Shown here: piece after piece, positions 40,955 to 50,111 of the stretch
How the letters are laid out: the number at the start of each line of letters is the position of its first letter
Position numbering within the stretch: the stretch's first letter is position 1
Source: Acanthosoma haemorrhoidale
Lineage: Eukaryota > Arthropoda > Insecta > Hemiptera > Acanthosomatidae
DNA length: 64,000 bases
Reading direction: 5' to 3'
Assembly: GCA_930367205.1 (NCBI GenBank)
Contig: OV884015.1
Location: 3,100,001-3,164,000, forward strand
Notes under the pieces: model-generated
The model's input: only the letters and a program-made list of their open reading frames with translations
Told to the model about the DNA's origin: nothing
The model's database searches: none
Position numbers and translations under genes: made by a program

Positions 40955-43239
40955 GTAACTCATCCGCCATTCACCGATAATCTCCTCTGCTAATATAACA
41001 GTGCCTTATAAAAGGCAGATTGTAATTTTAGCACAATAAAGGATTATATATAAAATATAACAGTATTGTGTAACAGTGGATTCCGACAAAGAACCACAAA
41101 GAAAAAATGCGAAGACTTTAAAAGATATATTAGTTGGTGTAAAATGGATAGTGTAGAATATGTAGTTTGTAGTAAGATTGCTGCTTGAATATATATATTG
41201 CGGCTTTTATTTCACTAGCTTTCATTTATTTTATTATCATCTTTATGTTGAGGTCGGAAACTTTTCAGACCACCTCGTATGTATAGTATGCATACTTGTG
41301 TATGCTAAATTATTAGCTACAGTTTCAGCAAAAGTATCGAATATTAAATTTTTGATGAAACAAATATGAAATCGGTTTGGATCTAGCGGCCAATTGTTCT
41401 GTAAGAGTGAGGTTTTAGACGGCGTAGTCAAATGCTGTTTTTGTTCTGTACTGACGTTTATATTTAAATAATTCTATTTAATGTCCATGTCTAAATGTTA
41501 ACATAAATGTACAGTTAGAGATACTGAGGGGACGACAAGTGGTGAACAGGAGAAGGAGAGGCAAACTTAATCACAGAGAGTGTTAATAATTGAGGATAAT
41601 TCCAATGAAGGGTTCGTTAGCTGTCCCTCAACTCCAGGGCTGTGCGGTCTCGACTTCTTCATTACAACTTAATTTTTATGGCTTGTTATAATTGTAGGTC
41701 GGTCGAGTGTCGAGAGAGGAGTTGGCTGTCATATTCGGGTTGTGCTCTCTTAGTTTCATATTAACTTCACTATACATTATTGTTGATACAAATGCATAAT
41801 AATATACAATATGCCTAAGCAGACAGTAGAGGATTTACTACGGCCCAATTTAAATACTGTTCTTCGATAGTTGAGATTAATGTTTACGCCTACCCTATAG
41901 GTATAAATTAGTAGCGCATTGCCAAAATAATAAATTTGTAGGGAGGCAAGGCATTTTATTGCTTAAATTTAGAATTCCACAACCAGCATTAGTTCATAGT
42001 CTCTTGATTTTTTATCTTATCTGATTAGTTAAATTTAAATTATTATCTCTTTTAACAAACAAGGATTAGTTTTAAGGAACCTAAATTCAAAAAGTGCGCA
42101 GTGGAATTGCCACAACACAAACAAATATGTAACATTCATTTAAATTTTATCTCAAAGCACAGGATTACACCATTCATTTGAACCTACCCATCTTAGTGGC
42201 GCTTTAAACCAATCATTATTAATCTTGTCCTCTCAAGAAATAATCCGAATCTCTCAAGACTCATTTTCCTTCCTGTCTCAACTATGACCACAACCGACGA
42301 GAAAGTAAAGTGGAAAGAATATTGAAAATTTGTAGATAAACAGATTGACATTAACCCCTCCATTAATCATTCAAAGCATATTGAGAAATGTAATACGCAA
42401 TTGAATGAAGCAGTAAAATTCGGAATGCTAAAATCTCCAGGATTTTCCAGGCCAAACTACATTTGCTATTGCCGAAAGGAGAGAAGTTTAGTTGATAGTG
42501 GCACCCCTCGCAACGCTAACCGACTATGTAACAAAAGCTTTCAACTGAAGAAACTTGTTGGGATGAGGATGCGTGATAAAGAAAAAGCATTGGGTACAGC
42601 ATGCCACCAGAATGGGCTCTTTCTTCAACTTATCACTTACAATTTCGCTCCTTACATTATACACCTCATCCTCTCCTATATTCCTAAATAGACCTTTTAC
42701 AGTCCAATCAACAATATCATTAGCACTTCCTCAAGGCTCTTGTCTATCTTCTACATCTCACCTAGTCCAACATTCACATTTCACACTTTCATCAACGTTT
42801 CATTGCAGGTAATTTTATTTTGATCGATGCTTACTCCTTGTAAATACTACCCCCAACCAGAGAAGAGGTGGCACTGATGATGCGATTCTTGTGAATAAAT
42901 CTGTCGAGTCGGGTTGGCAGGATAAAGGTGGTGTGGACTACAGAGGAAGTGGAGATCAACACCCGGGGTGGCTTCATGAATAATTAGCATTTTAATTACA
43001 GAGCGTGGCTCACCCTACCCGACCCCGCCATCAACAGAACCTTATCAACTGCTGGCTGCTGAGTCCGGCCTGTCTGTCTCTGAGCAAGCAAACCCTTCGC
43101 AAGGAAGGGTGTGAAACCTCTCCGGCTGTTACATATACCTGCTGATAGGGCACGGCCAACTAGATAGTAATTAATGGAAGGGTAGAAGCTACACAGCTAA
43201 TTGCTTCGTGATTTAGGTTGCTTTGAGGTTGTGGACGAG
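40955..43239. other. dac intron left of the LTR element
   Basis: About 2.3 kb of AT-rich intron between the dac exon and the retrotransposon. No gene or sizeable repeat is recognised, and the small open frames here look like chance. Confidence 0.75.
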
Positions 43240-43503
43240 AGTTAAATAATTGAAGACCAAAGGGGCCTTTTTAAAAAGTAGTTTATTAACTAGACAAAAG
43301 AATACAACTTATATGACAAAGTGATTAAGTAATACGTCAGGGGTACAGTAACGAGATGAATGAGAGCTGGTGAGAGGAAAGGAAGGATTATATAAGAACA
43401 GATTAGATTAAGGAGTGCTGATATTCATGCTGACTTAGGCGATGGTGCAGGTGTCAGCTGGGTGTTGACTGTCGGTGTGCGTGCGTCAGCTGCTTCCATA
43501 ACT
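43240..43503 (-). repeat. 3' LTR (element sense)
   Basis: 264-bp terminal repeat. In element sense it begins AGTTATGG and ends ATTTAACT. It holds a TATA-like stretch (CTTATATAAT, 43387-43396) and an AATAAA signal (43282-43287), which here would act in 3'-end formation. It is identical to the other LTR except at 43484. Confidence 0.97.
43282..43287 (-). terminator. AATAAA polyadenylation signal of the 3' LTR
   Basis: TTTATT on the + strand reads AATAAA in element sense, near the downstream end of the LTR. That is the expected place for 3'-end processing of the element's RNA. Confidence 0.6.
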
Positions 43504-43530
43504 CCTTCCGACTTTAGGTTTCTTGTTCCA
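43504..43530 (-). other. Putative polypurine tract region
   Basis: The 27 nt between the env stop and the 3' LTR would carry the plus-strand primer. In element sense it ends CGGAAGG immediately before AGTTATGG. Seven of these eight-or-so bases are purines, so this is a short, weak polypurine tract; its position is correct. Confidence 0.45.
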
Positions 43531-45075
43531 TCAAGAAATTAAGTTGATGGCTGCAGGTGCATGAGGGCTGTTATTTGGGTGATAAACCCTTGTTGCCAAA
43601 ATGTTGATAGGCTCTTGTTGTCCGGGATGGTATACAACTGTTGGTGTAGGGTTTTGTAAGGAATTGGTAGTTTTACATTTTTTAAGGTAGTAGAGGATTA
43701 CAATTATAATAGCTGCCCCTATAATTAAATAAAAATAAAAATAAGTATTGGATTGATTAAATATAAGTGGTTCTAAAACTATGTCTGTTATATTTAGGTT
43801 TTCTATTTCGCTTATATTTGCGATTACATCTATATCTATTTTATTGTACAATTTGTTTATGGTGGAGTCTATTATATGTCTTGAAATTTTGGGGAGTTCT
43901 TTATAACAATCATTTTGATCTAGGGTGAGTAAGCTAACGGGTGGTAGGTATACAGTATCGTTAGTAAGGCAATTGTCTAATTTGGAGAGGTTAGTAGTTA
44001 TAAAACTGTTTATATTATCTATATATCTAATGTTAGTATTGGTTAATTTATATTTGCATGCATTCATCGTTCCAGATGAAATAATATTATTTATACAAGT
44101 ATTATTTAAAATAAAAAGGTTTTTACAGTAATATTCATTGTTTAAAAATGTACAATTCGTTGTATATAACATATTAAATTTTTTTATTATAATAGTTTCG
44201 TCTATATCTAAAGTTACATATTGGTTGTTAATTTTTACAGGCGAAGGTATGAGTAAATAAGTCTTTATATTTGGGGTTGCCTTAGGAAGGTCTACAAAGA
44301 TATGAAGTGTTTCATTATGAGTAGTGCAGTAAATTTTACTCATTATCCACAGGATTTCAGGATTCCTAGAAGCTAGATTTACATTTTGGTTTATGTCGTG
44401 TAGTATTTGGGACATTAATGATGAGTGTGTGATGCCAATTTTGCATAGTTCCAGTGTTAATGTAAGTTCATCTATTTTGTTGTGTAGGTGTGTCAGAATT
44501 ATGTACATGTCAAAGAATGTCATTTCTTTGTTTATCTTCATTATGTTGTCTTGTTCTGTTTTAAAATTATTATTAATTGATTGTATGTCCTTTTGAAAGT
44601 TTTTAATTACGTGTTTATTAAGTTTTATGTCTTGTTCTATGTTGTGTTCTATATTATAGTTGTTCCGTCCTAACTCATTTATTACTTCGTCATAATGTGA
44701 TTTGTCATCAGCTGTCATGGTGCCAGTAAGCCAGCTGAGAGCTGTTCCAAGTCCGTTTATTAGTCCTCTCTTAGTTCGTTTGTTGTGTGATTTTAATAGG
44801 TTTAATTTGTTTTGTGTTTGTATGATAAGGTTTTTGATTATAGGGTATGTCGGTAGGTCCCTATAAGATGGTACATTGTTCTGTATATTGTTTAGTTCCT
44901 TGTCAAGTAAGCTAATGTCATAAAAATGGTATGTCCTGTAGTAATTTTCTATTACCTTTGCGTTCTTTATAGTGTAATGTAGGACTCCGGGGTTATCTCT
45001 TATATCAGTCACTGTCATAGTATATGTTAATGTCCATAGAAGTGTCTGGATTAGTACTGTCCGAGTAGGATTCAT
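43531..45075 (-). CDS. Envelope-like glycoprotein of the LTR element (insect errantivirus Env/F-like)
   Basis: 514-residue open frame starting at ATG 45075. Errantivirus Env is a class I-like fusion glycoprotein related to baculovirus F proteins. Visible features are a hydrophobic N-terminal leader (about 6-22), a dibasic furin-type site RTKR at 100-103, a glycine- and alanine-rich fusion-peptide-like segment directly after it (104-120), a coiled-coil-prone Asn/Lys-rich region (about 130-195), several NxT/S sites, a membrane anchor at about 445-464 (YFYFYLIIGAAIIIVILYYL), and a ~50-residue cytoplasmic tail. The start overlaps the end of pol by 71 nt in the +1 frame, so expression is expected from a spliced subgenomic RNA, as in relatives. 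No frame break is seen. Whether it is functional is unknown. Confidence 0.92.
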   Translation of the reverse strand: MNPTRTVLIQTLLWTLTYTMTVTDIRDNPGVLHYTIKNAKVIENYYRTYHFYDISLLDKELNNIQNNVPSYRDLPTYPIIKNLIIQTQNKLNLLKSHNKRTKRGLINGLGTALSWLTGTMTADDKSHYDEVINELGRNNYNIEHNIEQDIKLNKHVIKNFQKDIQSINNNFKTEQDNIMKINKEMTFFDMYIILTHLHNKIDELTLTLELCKIGITHSSLMSQILHDINQNVNLASRNPEILWIMSKIYCTTHNETLHIFVDLPKATPNIKTYLLIPSPVKINNQYVTLDIDETIIIKKFNMLYTTNCTFLNNEYYCKNLFILNNTCINNIISSGTMNACKYKLTNTNIRYIDNINSFITTNLSKLDNCLTNDTVYLPPVSLLTLDQNDCYKELPKISRHIIDSTINKLYNKIDIDVIANISEIENLNITDIVLEPLIFNQSNTYFYFYLIIGAAIIIVILYYLKKCKTTNSLQNPTPTVVYHPGQQEPINILATRVYHPNNSPHAPAAINLIS

Positions 45076-48000
45076 TTTCTCCTTCTGAAACAGTAATGTT
45101 TGGTCTCGGTCTCAAGTGTTGTTTACGTGGTCTTTTGATTCTATTAACGTGTGCTTTGTTTGTTTCGTTTCTGTCTTTGTACAATAGTACGGGTCTGTAG
45201 GGATTATTGTATTTGCGGTGATGGGTTGTTTTTATATATATCTGTTCGTCATTTATGTCAGGTGGGTCTTCGCGATTTGTATTTAATAACTCTGTTCTAT
45301 TTTCTTTTTCTGTCACGATTTTATTCCGTATTAGTTCATGTATTATGTTCTTTTCGTCATGGTATTTTTGTACGTATTGTTCTTTTATTTCTATTTGTTT
45401 GTTAGGTCTTCTTGTTATTCCGAATGTTATTTCGTCCGGTGTCATGTTTAGTTTAGAGTTTAAGGTATTGTTGTATGCTATTGTTGCTAGCATTAGTCTG
45501 TTATTTAATGATGTGTTTGTTAGTTCTTTTTCGTTAAGTGTTCGTAATATTTCGATGAGTGTACTATGTGCTCTGTTTAGTGTTCCTAATGAATTAGGAT
45601 TTCCTGGGGTCACGTAAATTGGTTCGATTTCGTTAGTTTGTAAGAAGTTGAGTACTAAATTATTTTTGTATTCTTTGCCGTTGTCCATTTTTATCGATAC
45701 GGGTGTTGGATATAGTGTTAAGTAAAGTTTAATGGCTTCGCATATGTTAATTCCAGTTACGGCTGGTATCATGTGTGTAAATAGTCTTTTCGAGAATGTG
45801 TCAATTATAGTTACGATATATTTTCTGTCAAAATGTAATGTGTCTATCATTAATTCTTCGAACGGTCTATTTGGTGTTGGTGTTATCATGTACTTTGTTT
45901 TTATAGGATTGCGTTCGTATTTAGTTTTCTTACATGTCTTACAATTGTTAATAAAGTCATTAATTGTTTCTTTCATTAACGGGAAGTAGTATAATTTTCT
46001 AAGTTTGTCGTATGTTTCGATTGTGCCTCTGTGGGATGTTTTTCCTATGTGGTAGTCATTAATTATTTCAATTTGTCCTTCTTTGTCTAAGATATCGGTT
46101 ACATAGTTTTTGTATCTTTTTAGTTTAACTGTTGGGTATGATTCTTGTATTAGTCTAGAAATGTCTTTAAATGTTTTATCGTACCATGGTTGGAGTAATG
46201 GGATATCTGGTTCACAGTAAATTCCATAAGTAATTTTGGGTCTAATAAATTGTTCGATTAGTGATTCTAAGTCGTCTAAGTTGTCAAATTTAATTTCATG
46301 TCTGTTTTTGTTAAATGGTTTAGTAAAGTTTGTTTCTTTTATTCCCTTTTTTATTATTATCTGATGTTTCTCTATATTAATATTCTTGTCATTGTCTACT
46401 ATCCAAATTTGTTCGTTGGATGATCGTTGGGAGTGAACAGTTGCTCCACATGTACTAATTGCGTCATTTATTTGTTCTGTTTGAGTCATGTTTTCTAATT
46501 CTTCTATAAGTGTGTCATAGTCTGGGTTTTCGTCTAACGGGAGTATTGCTAGTTCGTTTAGAAATTCGTCAAAATCTCCGTCTATATGGTTAGTATTTGT
46601 GTTTTGTTCTAAGTTCTCGTTTTGTCGTGAAAGTAAGTCCGCTACGTAATTTGTTTTTCCATTAATGTGGTTTATGTCAAATTCAAAGTCCTGTAATTTC
46701 CAGATCCATTTCATGATTCTGGTGTTTCCGTTTTTCATTGTATAGATCCATTTTAATGGTTTGTGGTCAGTTAGTAATTGGAATTTAGTACCGTACAAGT
46801 ATGGTTTGAAATGGTGTGTAGACCAAACAATTGCTAAAAGTTCTTTTTCAATTGTTGAATAGTTTATCTCGGGAGGCTGTAATACTCGTGAGGCGAATGC
46901 TACTGGGTGTTCTATTCCGTCGTTATCTTTTTGCGATAGCACCGAGCCGATGGCTTTATCACTTGCGTCTGTCGTTAAGTAAAATGTCTTATTCCAGTCC
47001 GGGTATGCTAATATTGGTGAATTTGTCATGAGGGTTTTTAGTATGTCACAAGCCTTTTTTATTTCTTCTGTCTCGTATGTTTTAGTCTGTAGTGATTTCG
47101 AAATTGGTTTCGTTATTTTCGCATAGTCTTTTATGAATTTTCGGTAGTATCCGGTCATTCCGAGAAATTGTCTAGTCGTTTTTTCGTTGTTTGGGTATGG
47201 TAATTTTGTGATTGCTTCTATTTTCTTGTGGTTAGTTTTTAGTCCGTCGGGAGTGACAATATATCCTAAGAAGGGGATTTCAGTTTTAAAAAATTCAGTC
47301 TTGTCTAGTTGGATAGAAAGTGCATGTTCTTTTAACTTTTGGAATACGTTTTCGAGATGTTCTAGGTGTTCTTGTATTGTGTTTGAGTAAATGATTATGT
47401 CGTCAATGTATATCATAGCGTTAGGAACGTTCGCTATCATCATGTTCATGGCTCGTTGGAATGTGGGTGGTGCGTTACAAAGTCCGTAGGGCATTCGTAA
47501 GAATTCAAAGTGTCCGTCTTCTGTACTAAATGCGGTTTTTGGTATTGAATCTGGATCCATTTCGATTTGATGGAATCCTGATGCAAGGTCTATTGTTGAG
47601 AATATTTTTGCTTTTTGTAGTCTGTTTAGTAAGTCTTCAATGTTGGGTAGTGGGTATTTGTCATTAGTCGTCATTTCGTTCAGTTTTCGGTAGTCTATTA
47701 CCATTCGAACTTTTTTTATGCCTGAGGCATCCATTTTTTTTGGTACTATCCATACTGGTGAGTTGTATGGGGAGTTACTCTTTCTAATAATGTTATTTTT
47801 TAATAAATTCGCGACTTCTTCATTTATTTGATTTTTGAATTGCACGGGGTACCGATAGTTCCTAGTGTAGCAAGGGTTTTCGTTTTTTGTGTTTATTTTA
47901 TGTTTAATTAAATTGGTCGCGCGTAATTTTTCTTCATTTGTTTTTATTATTTCACCATATTTACCAATCAGCACCACAAGTTCGTCCGAAAGCTTGTTAT

Positions 48001-48463
48001 CAATGTGGTCTGTCCTAATTAGTTTTTTTATTGTCTGTAAGTCATTTATATAGTAAATTTCATTTTCCAGGTTATGTTTGGTTCCGTTTATTATTATTTC
48101 GTCATTGTGACATTTTATTTCAGTTTTCAGTTCTTTCATCGTTTCGTATCCTAAAAGAATATCGAAACGATTGCTAAAGGGGTAAATTAGCATTTTTACC
48201 TTTGCTTGAATTCCTAACAGGGGATAGAGATCGATTATGGCGCTTTGAGTGCCTTCGGCTCTGCCTGTAGGAGTTTTCATTACAAAGTCTTCCGAATTAA
48301 TTTTTGTTCCCTCGGGTAAGGAATGGGGATTGATATAATTTTTAGAAGCTCCAGTGTCAATCAGCCATGTCTTGCCTTTTTTGTCTTTTATTTTTGGGAG
48401 ACTGTCCGTGTAATTTAATTGGTATTCGGGTCTGGAGGTTCGTTGTTGTTGGGACCTACGTCT
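45005..48463 (-). CDS. Pro-Pol polyprotein of the LTR element (protease, RT, RNase H, integrase)
   Basis: Open for 1152 codons after the -1 shift; the first ATG is at 48280 (M1 below). The aspartic protease motif DTGAS lies just before M1. RT shows LASGFHQIEM (232-241), RMPYGLCNAPPTFQ (262-275) and a YIDD box (291-294). RNase H has Asp438, Glu478, Asp505 and Asp548. Integrase has an H744/H750/C780/C783 zinc site, with Asp813 and Asp866 as the first two catalytic acids. Position 902, 36 residues after Asp866 and aligned with the third acid, is Asn (AAC at 45575-45577) in GTLNRAHSTL where relatives have VER. Integrase may therefore be inactive in this copy, despite the otherwise intact frame. 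The C-terminus overlaps env by 71 nt. Confidence 0.96.
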   Translation of the reverse strand, partial: RRRSQQQRTSRPEYQLNYTDSLPKIKDKKGKTWLIDTGASKNYINPHSLPEGTKINSEDFVMKTPTGRAEGTQSAIIDLYPLLGIQAKVKMLIYPFSNRFDILLGYETMKELKTEIKCHNDEIIINGTKHNLENEIYYINDLQTIKKLIRTDHIDNKLSDELVVLIGKYGEIIKTNEEKLRATNLIKHKINTKNENPCYTRNYRYPVQFKNQINEEVANLLKNNIIRKSNSPYNSPVWIVPKKMDASGIKKVRMVIDYRKLNEMTTNDKYPLPNIEDLLNRLQKAKIFSTIDLASGFHQIEMDPDSIPKTAFSTEDGHFEFLRMPYGLCNAPPTFQRAMNMMIANVPNAMIYIDDIIIYSNTIQEHLEHLENVFQKLKEHALSIQLDKTEFFKTEIPFLGYIVTPDGLKTNHKKIEAITKLPYPNNEKTTRQFLGMTGYYRKFIKDYAKITKPISKSLQTKTYETEEIKKACDILKTLMTNSPILAYPDWNKTFYLTTDASDKAIGSVLSQKDNDGIEHPVAFASRVLQPPEINYSTIEKELLAIVWSTHHFKPYLYGTKFQLLTDHKPLKWIYTMKNGNTRIMKWIWKLQDFEFDINHINGKTNYVADLLSRQNENLEQNTNTNHIDGDFDEFLNELAILPLDENPDYDTLIEELENMTQTEQINDAISTCGATVHSQRSSNEQIWIVDNDKNINIEKHQIIIKKGIKETNFTKPFNKNRHEIKFDNLDDLESLIEQFIRPKITYGIYCEPDIPLLQPWYDKTFKDISRLIQESYPTVKLKRYKNYVTDILDKEGQIEIINDYHIGKTSHRGTIETYDKLRKLYYFPLMKETINDFINNCKTCKKTKYERNPIKTKYMITPTPNRPFEELMIDTLHFDRKYIVTIIDTFSKRLFTHMIPAVTGINICEAIKLYLTLYPTPVSIKMDNGKEYKNNLVLNFLQTNEIEPIYVTPGNPNSLGTLNRAHSTLIEILRTLNEKELTNTSLNNRLMLATIAYNNTLNSKLNMTPDEITFGITRRPNKQIEIKEQYVQKYHDEKNIIHELIRNKIVTEKENRTELLNTNREDPPDINDEQIYIKTTHHRKYNNPYRPVLLYKDRNETNKAHVNRIKRPRKQHLRPRPNITVSEGENESYSDSTNPDTSMDINIYYDSD

Positions 48464-49545
48464 AAAAAATCCTCATAACGAGATTCTAATTGTTGTATTC
48501 TGTCTTGTAATTCATTTATTTGTTGGTCTTTGTCATTTTCCGTGTAGTGTACGCGATTGCTGGCTGTGCGCATTGATACGGTCTGATTTTCTCTTTGTTC
48601 CGGTCTGGGGTTTGGTTTGTTAAAGTATTGTCTTTGTTCATAGGGTTTCCATGATTGATTATGTCTTTCGTTTTCGTCTCGGGGGTAGTTATTGTTAAAA
48701 CGTGGTTGTTCTTGATTGTACTGTCTTGGTTGTTGGGATTGTTGTCTATTATTGTCATTAAATTGTTGTCTATTATTGTCATAAAATTCACGTTTTTTCT
48801 CGTGATAATGTGGGTCGTAATTCCTCCCTTTATAATTGCTAGTGGAGGGTGGTTGGTTTTGACTGCGTCTTTGTGTGGATTCGTTGTGTGTTAGTTTGTT
48901 ACCGTATGCTCTTTCGACTACTCGTACTGCTGTGGTTTTTAATGCCTTTTTCAAATCCCTCAAATTTTTAATTCGTAGGTGTTGGAGGAAATTGTCAACT
49001 GAAGTTTCAAGTTGTCTTTGGCAATGGTCAACTATTTGTTCATCAAATACGTTTATTTCTGTGTGTTTTTGTAAGTCTGTTTTTGTGTCGTCCGTATATA
49101 ATCTACCTTCAAGGTCGTCTCGTAATAATATCAGTCTTTCTACATAGCTATTGGGATGTTCGTTTCTTAAGGGTTTAGTTTGATATATTTCTGCTATGGA
49201 TTGGGGTATTGTTTTGTCGTCACGAAAGTTAAGTTTGAGTTCTTGGATCAGTTCTAGTAAAGAGTTATAGTTCCGTCTTCCGCAATATTCGGCATGTCCT
49301 ACTAATTTGTTTGTTGCATGTCCTATCAATTGTTTCGCGTTATATTCGTGATGTGGATTGTCAGTTGTGCAGACGTTATTCGCTACAAAATTTATTTTAT
49401 TAATAAATCTTACTAGATGGCTGGGATTTCCGTCAAATTCTGGGATCAGTTTAAGGTCTGTAGTAGAAATTTTGTAATCGTTAGAAGTCATGTTTACGGT
49501 TTCTTCTAAGTTACGGTTTATATTAAGTCTGTCAGTAATGGGCAT
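48415..49545 (-). CDS. Gag of the LTR element
   Basis: Structural capsid/nucleocapsid precursor of 376 residues from ATG 49545. The frame is open further upstream but has no ATG there; a second in-frame ATG is at 49491. The N-terminal half is helical and capsid-like (IPEFDGNPSHLVRFINKINF near the start). The C-terminal part is very rich in Asn, Gln, Arg and Tyr (about 225-320) and likely binds RNA. No CCHC knuckle is present, as in errantiviruses. A short Gln/Glu-rich coiled coil (INELQDRIQQLESRYEDFL) lies near the end. The stop at 48415 overlaps the pol frame by 49 nt, with the slippery site upstream of the stop. Confidence 0.93.
   Translation of the reverse strand: MPITDRLNINRNLEETVNMTSNDYKISTTDLKLIPEFDGNPSHLVRFINKINFVANNVCTTDNPHHEYNAKQLIGHATNKLVGHAEYCGRRNYNSLLELIQELKLNFRDDKTIPQSIAEIYQTKPLRNEHPNSYVERLILLRDDLEGRLYTDDTKTDLQKHTEINVFDEQIVDHCQRQLETSVDNFLQHLRIKNLRDLKKALKTTAVRVVERAYGNKLTHNESTQRRSQNQPPSTSNYKGRNYDPHYHEKKREFYDNNRQQFNDNNRQQSQQPRQYNQEQPRFNNNYPRDENERHNQSWKPYEQRQYFNKPNPRPEQRENQTVSMRTASNRVHYTENDKDQQINELQDRIQQLESRYEDFLDVGPNNNEPPDPNTN
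48463..48469 (-). other. -1 ribosomal frameshift heptamer (T TTT TTA) between gag and pol
   Basis: In element sense the gag codons read GAT TTT TTA GAC, giving a canonical X-XXY-YYZ heptamer. Pol is exactly in the -1 frame and stays open from this point through the protease DTGAS motif. I did not see a strong stem-loop just downstream; only short pairing is possible. Confidence 0.8.
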
Positions 49546-49830
49546 GTAAATGTGTACAAAAAATATATTTACCAATACAAGTGATGTCTTCTTCTAGATA
49601 ATGTTGCCTTCTATCGGCTTCCTCTGGTCGCTAGATAACAGATTTTGTGGTTCTTGGAGCCTCGGTGAATGTATATTAAAATATACCAGTGCTCGATCAG
49701 TCCTGAAGTCCTGTTCAATATAGCATCGGCCTTCTCATGGAAAGAATCGAAAAGTTCTCAGGTCTAGCCTAGCCAAACGCGGGATCGCTGAATGGGGAGA
49801 TTCTTCTGAAGTTATATAAACACTGCCAAG
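49546..49830 (-). other. 5' leader of the LTR element
   Basis: About 285 nt between the primer-binding site and the gag ATG. It would hold the packaging signal and a splice donor for env RNA in this group; neither can be assigned by eye. Confidence 0.7.
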
Positions 49831-49848
49831 GTCCCTGTTCGGGCGCCA
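49831..49848 (-). other. Primer-binding site for tRNA-Lys
   Basis: In element sense this reads TGGCGCCCGAACAGGGAC, an exact 18-nt match to the complement of the 3' end of animal tRNA-Lys(UUU) with CCA. The first T is also the last base of the LTR, so the site abuts the LTR correctly. Confidence 0.93.
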
Positions 49849-50111
49849 GTTAAATAATTGAAGACCAAAGGGGCCTTTTTAAAAAGTAGTTTATTAACTA
49901 GACAAAAGAATACAACTTATATGACAAAGTGATTAAGTAATACGTCAGGGGTACAGTAACGAGATGAATGAGAGCTGGTGAGAGGAAAGGAAGGATTATA
50001 TAAGAACAGATTAGATTAAGGAGTGCTGATATTCATGCTGACTTAGGCGATGGTGCAGGTGTCAGCTGGGTGTTGACTGTCGGTGTGCGTGTGTCAGCTG
50101 CTTCCATAACT
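49848..50111 (-). repeat. 5' LTR (element sense)
   Basis: 264-bp terminal repeat that carries the element promoter. It is identical to the other LTR except at 50092 (T here, C at 43484). The flanking base after it begins GAGGAC. Confidence 0.97.
49995..50004 (-). promoter_or_regulatory. TATA-like promoter element in the 5' LTR
   Basis: CTTATATAAT in element sense, within the LTR and upstream of a pyrimidine-rich stretch where initiation could occur. It would drive transcription toward lower coordinates, antisense to dac. Confidence 0.55.

Larger units (their letters stand above)
43240..50111 (-). mobile_element. Full-length Gypsy/errantivirus-type LTR retrotransposon with env
   Basis: A 6872-bp element lies on the minus strand inside a dac intron. 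It is bounded by two 264-bp LTRs that match at 263 positions (one C/T difference, 43484 versus 50092), and LTR ends are AGTT...AACT. The order in element sense is LTR, tRNA-Lys primer site, gag, pro-pol (RT, RNase H, integrase), env, LTR, which is the errantivirus layout. Gag lacks CCHC zinc knuckles, as is usual in that group. All frames are open, so the insertion is young. No exact target-site duplication is seen: CGAG precedes it and GAGG follows. Being antisense to dac, its poly(A) signals should not end the dac transcript. Confidence 0.97.

Noticed and set aside
40669..40993. Two ATG open frames overlapping the dac exon
   Set aside because: Neither is in the dac frame; the exon is defined by splice sites and Dac similarity in the third frame.
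44393..47390. Plus-strand open frames across the retroelement
   Set aside because: They are antisense shadows of env and pol with no recognisable domains.
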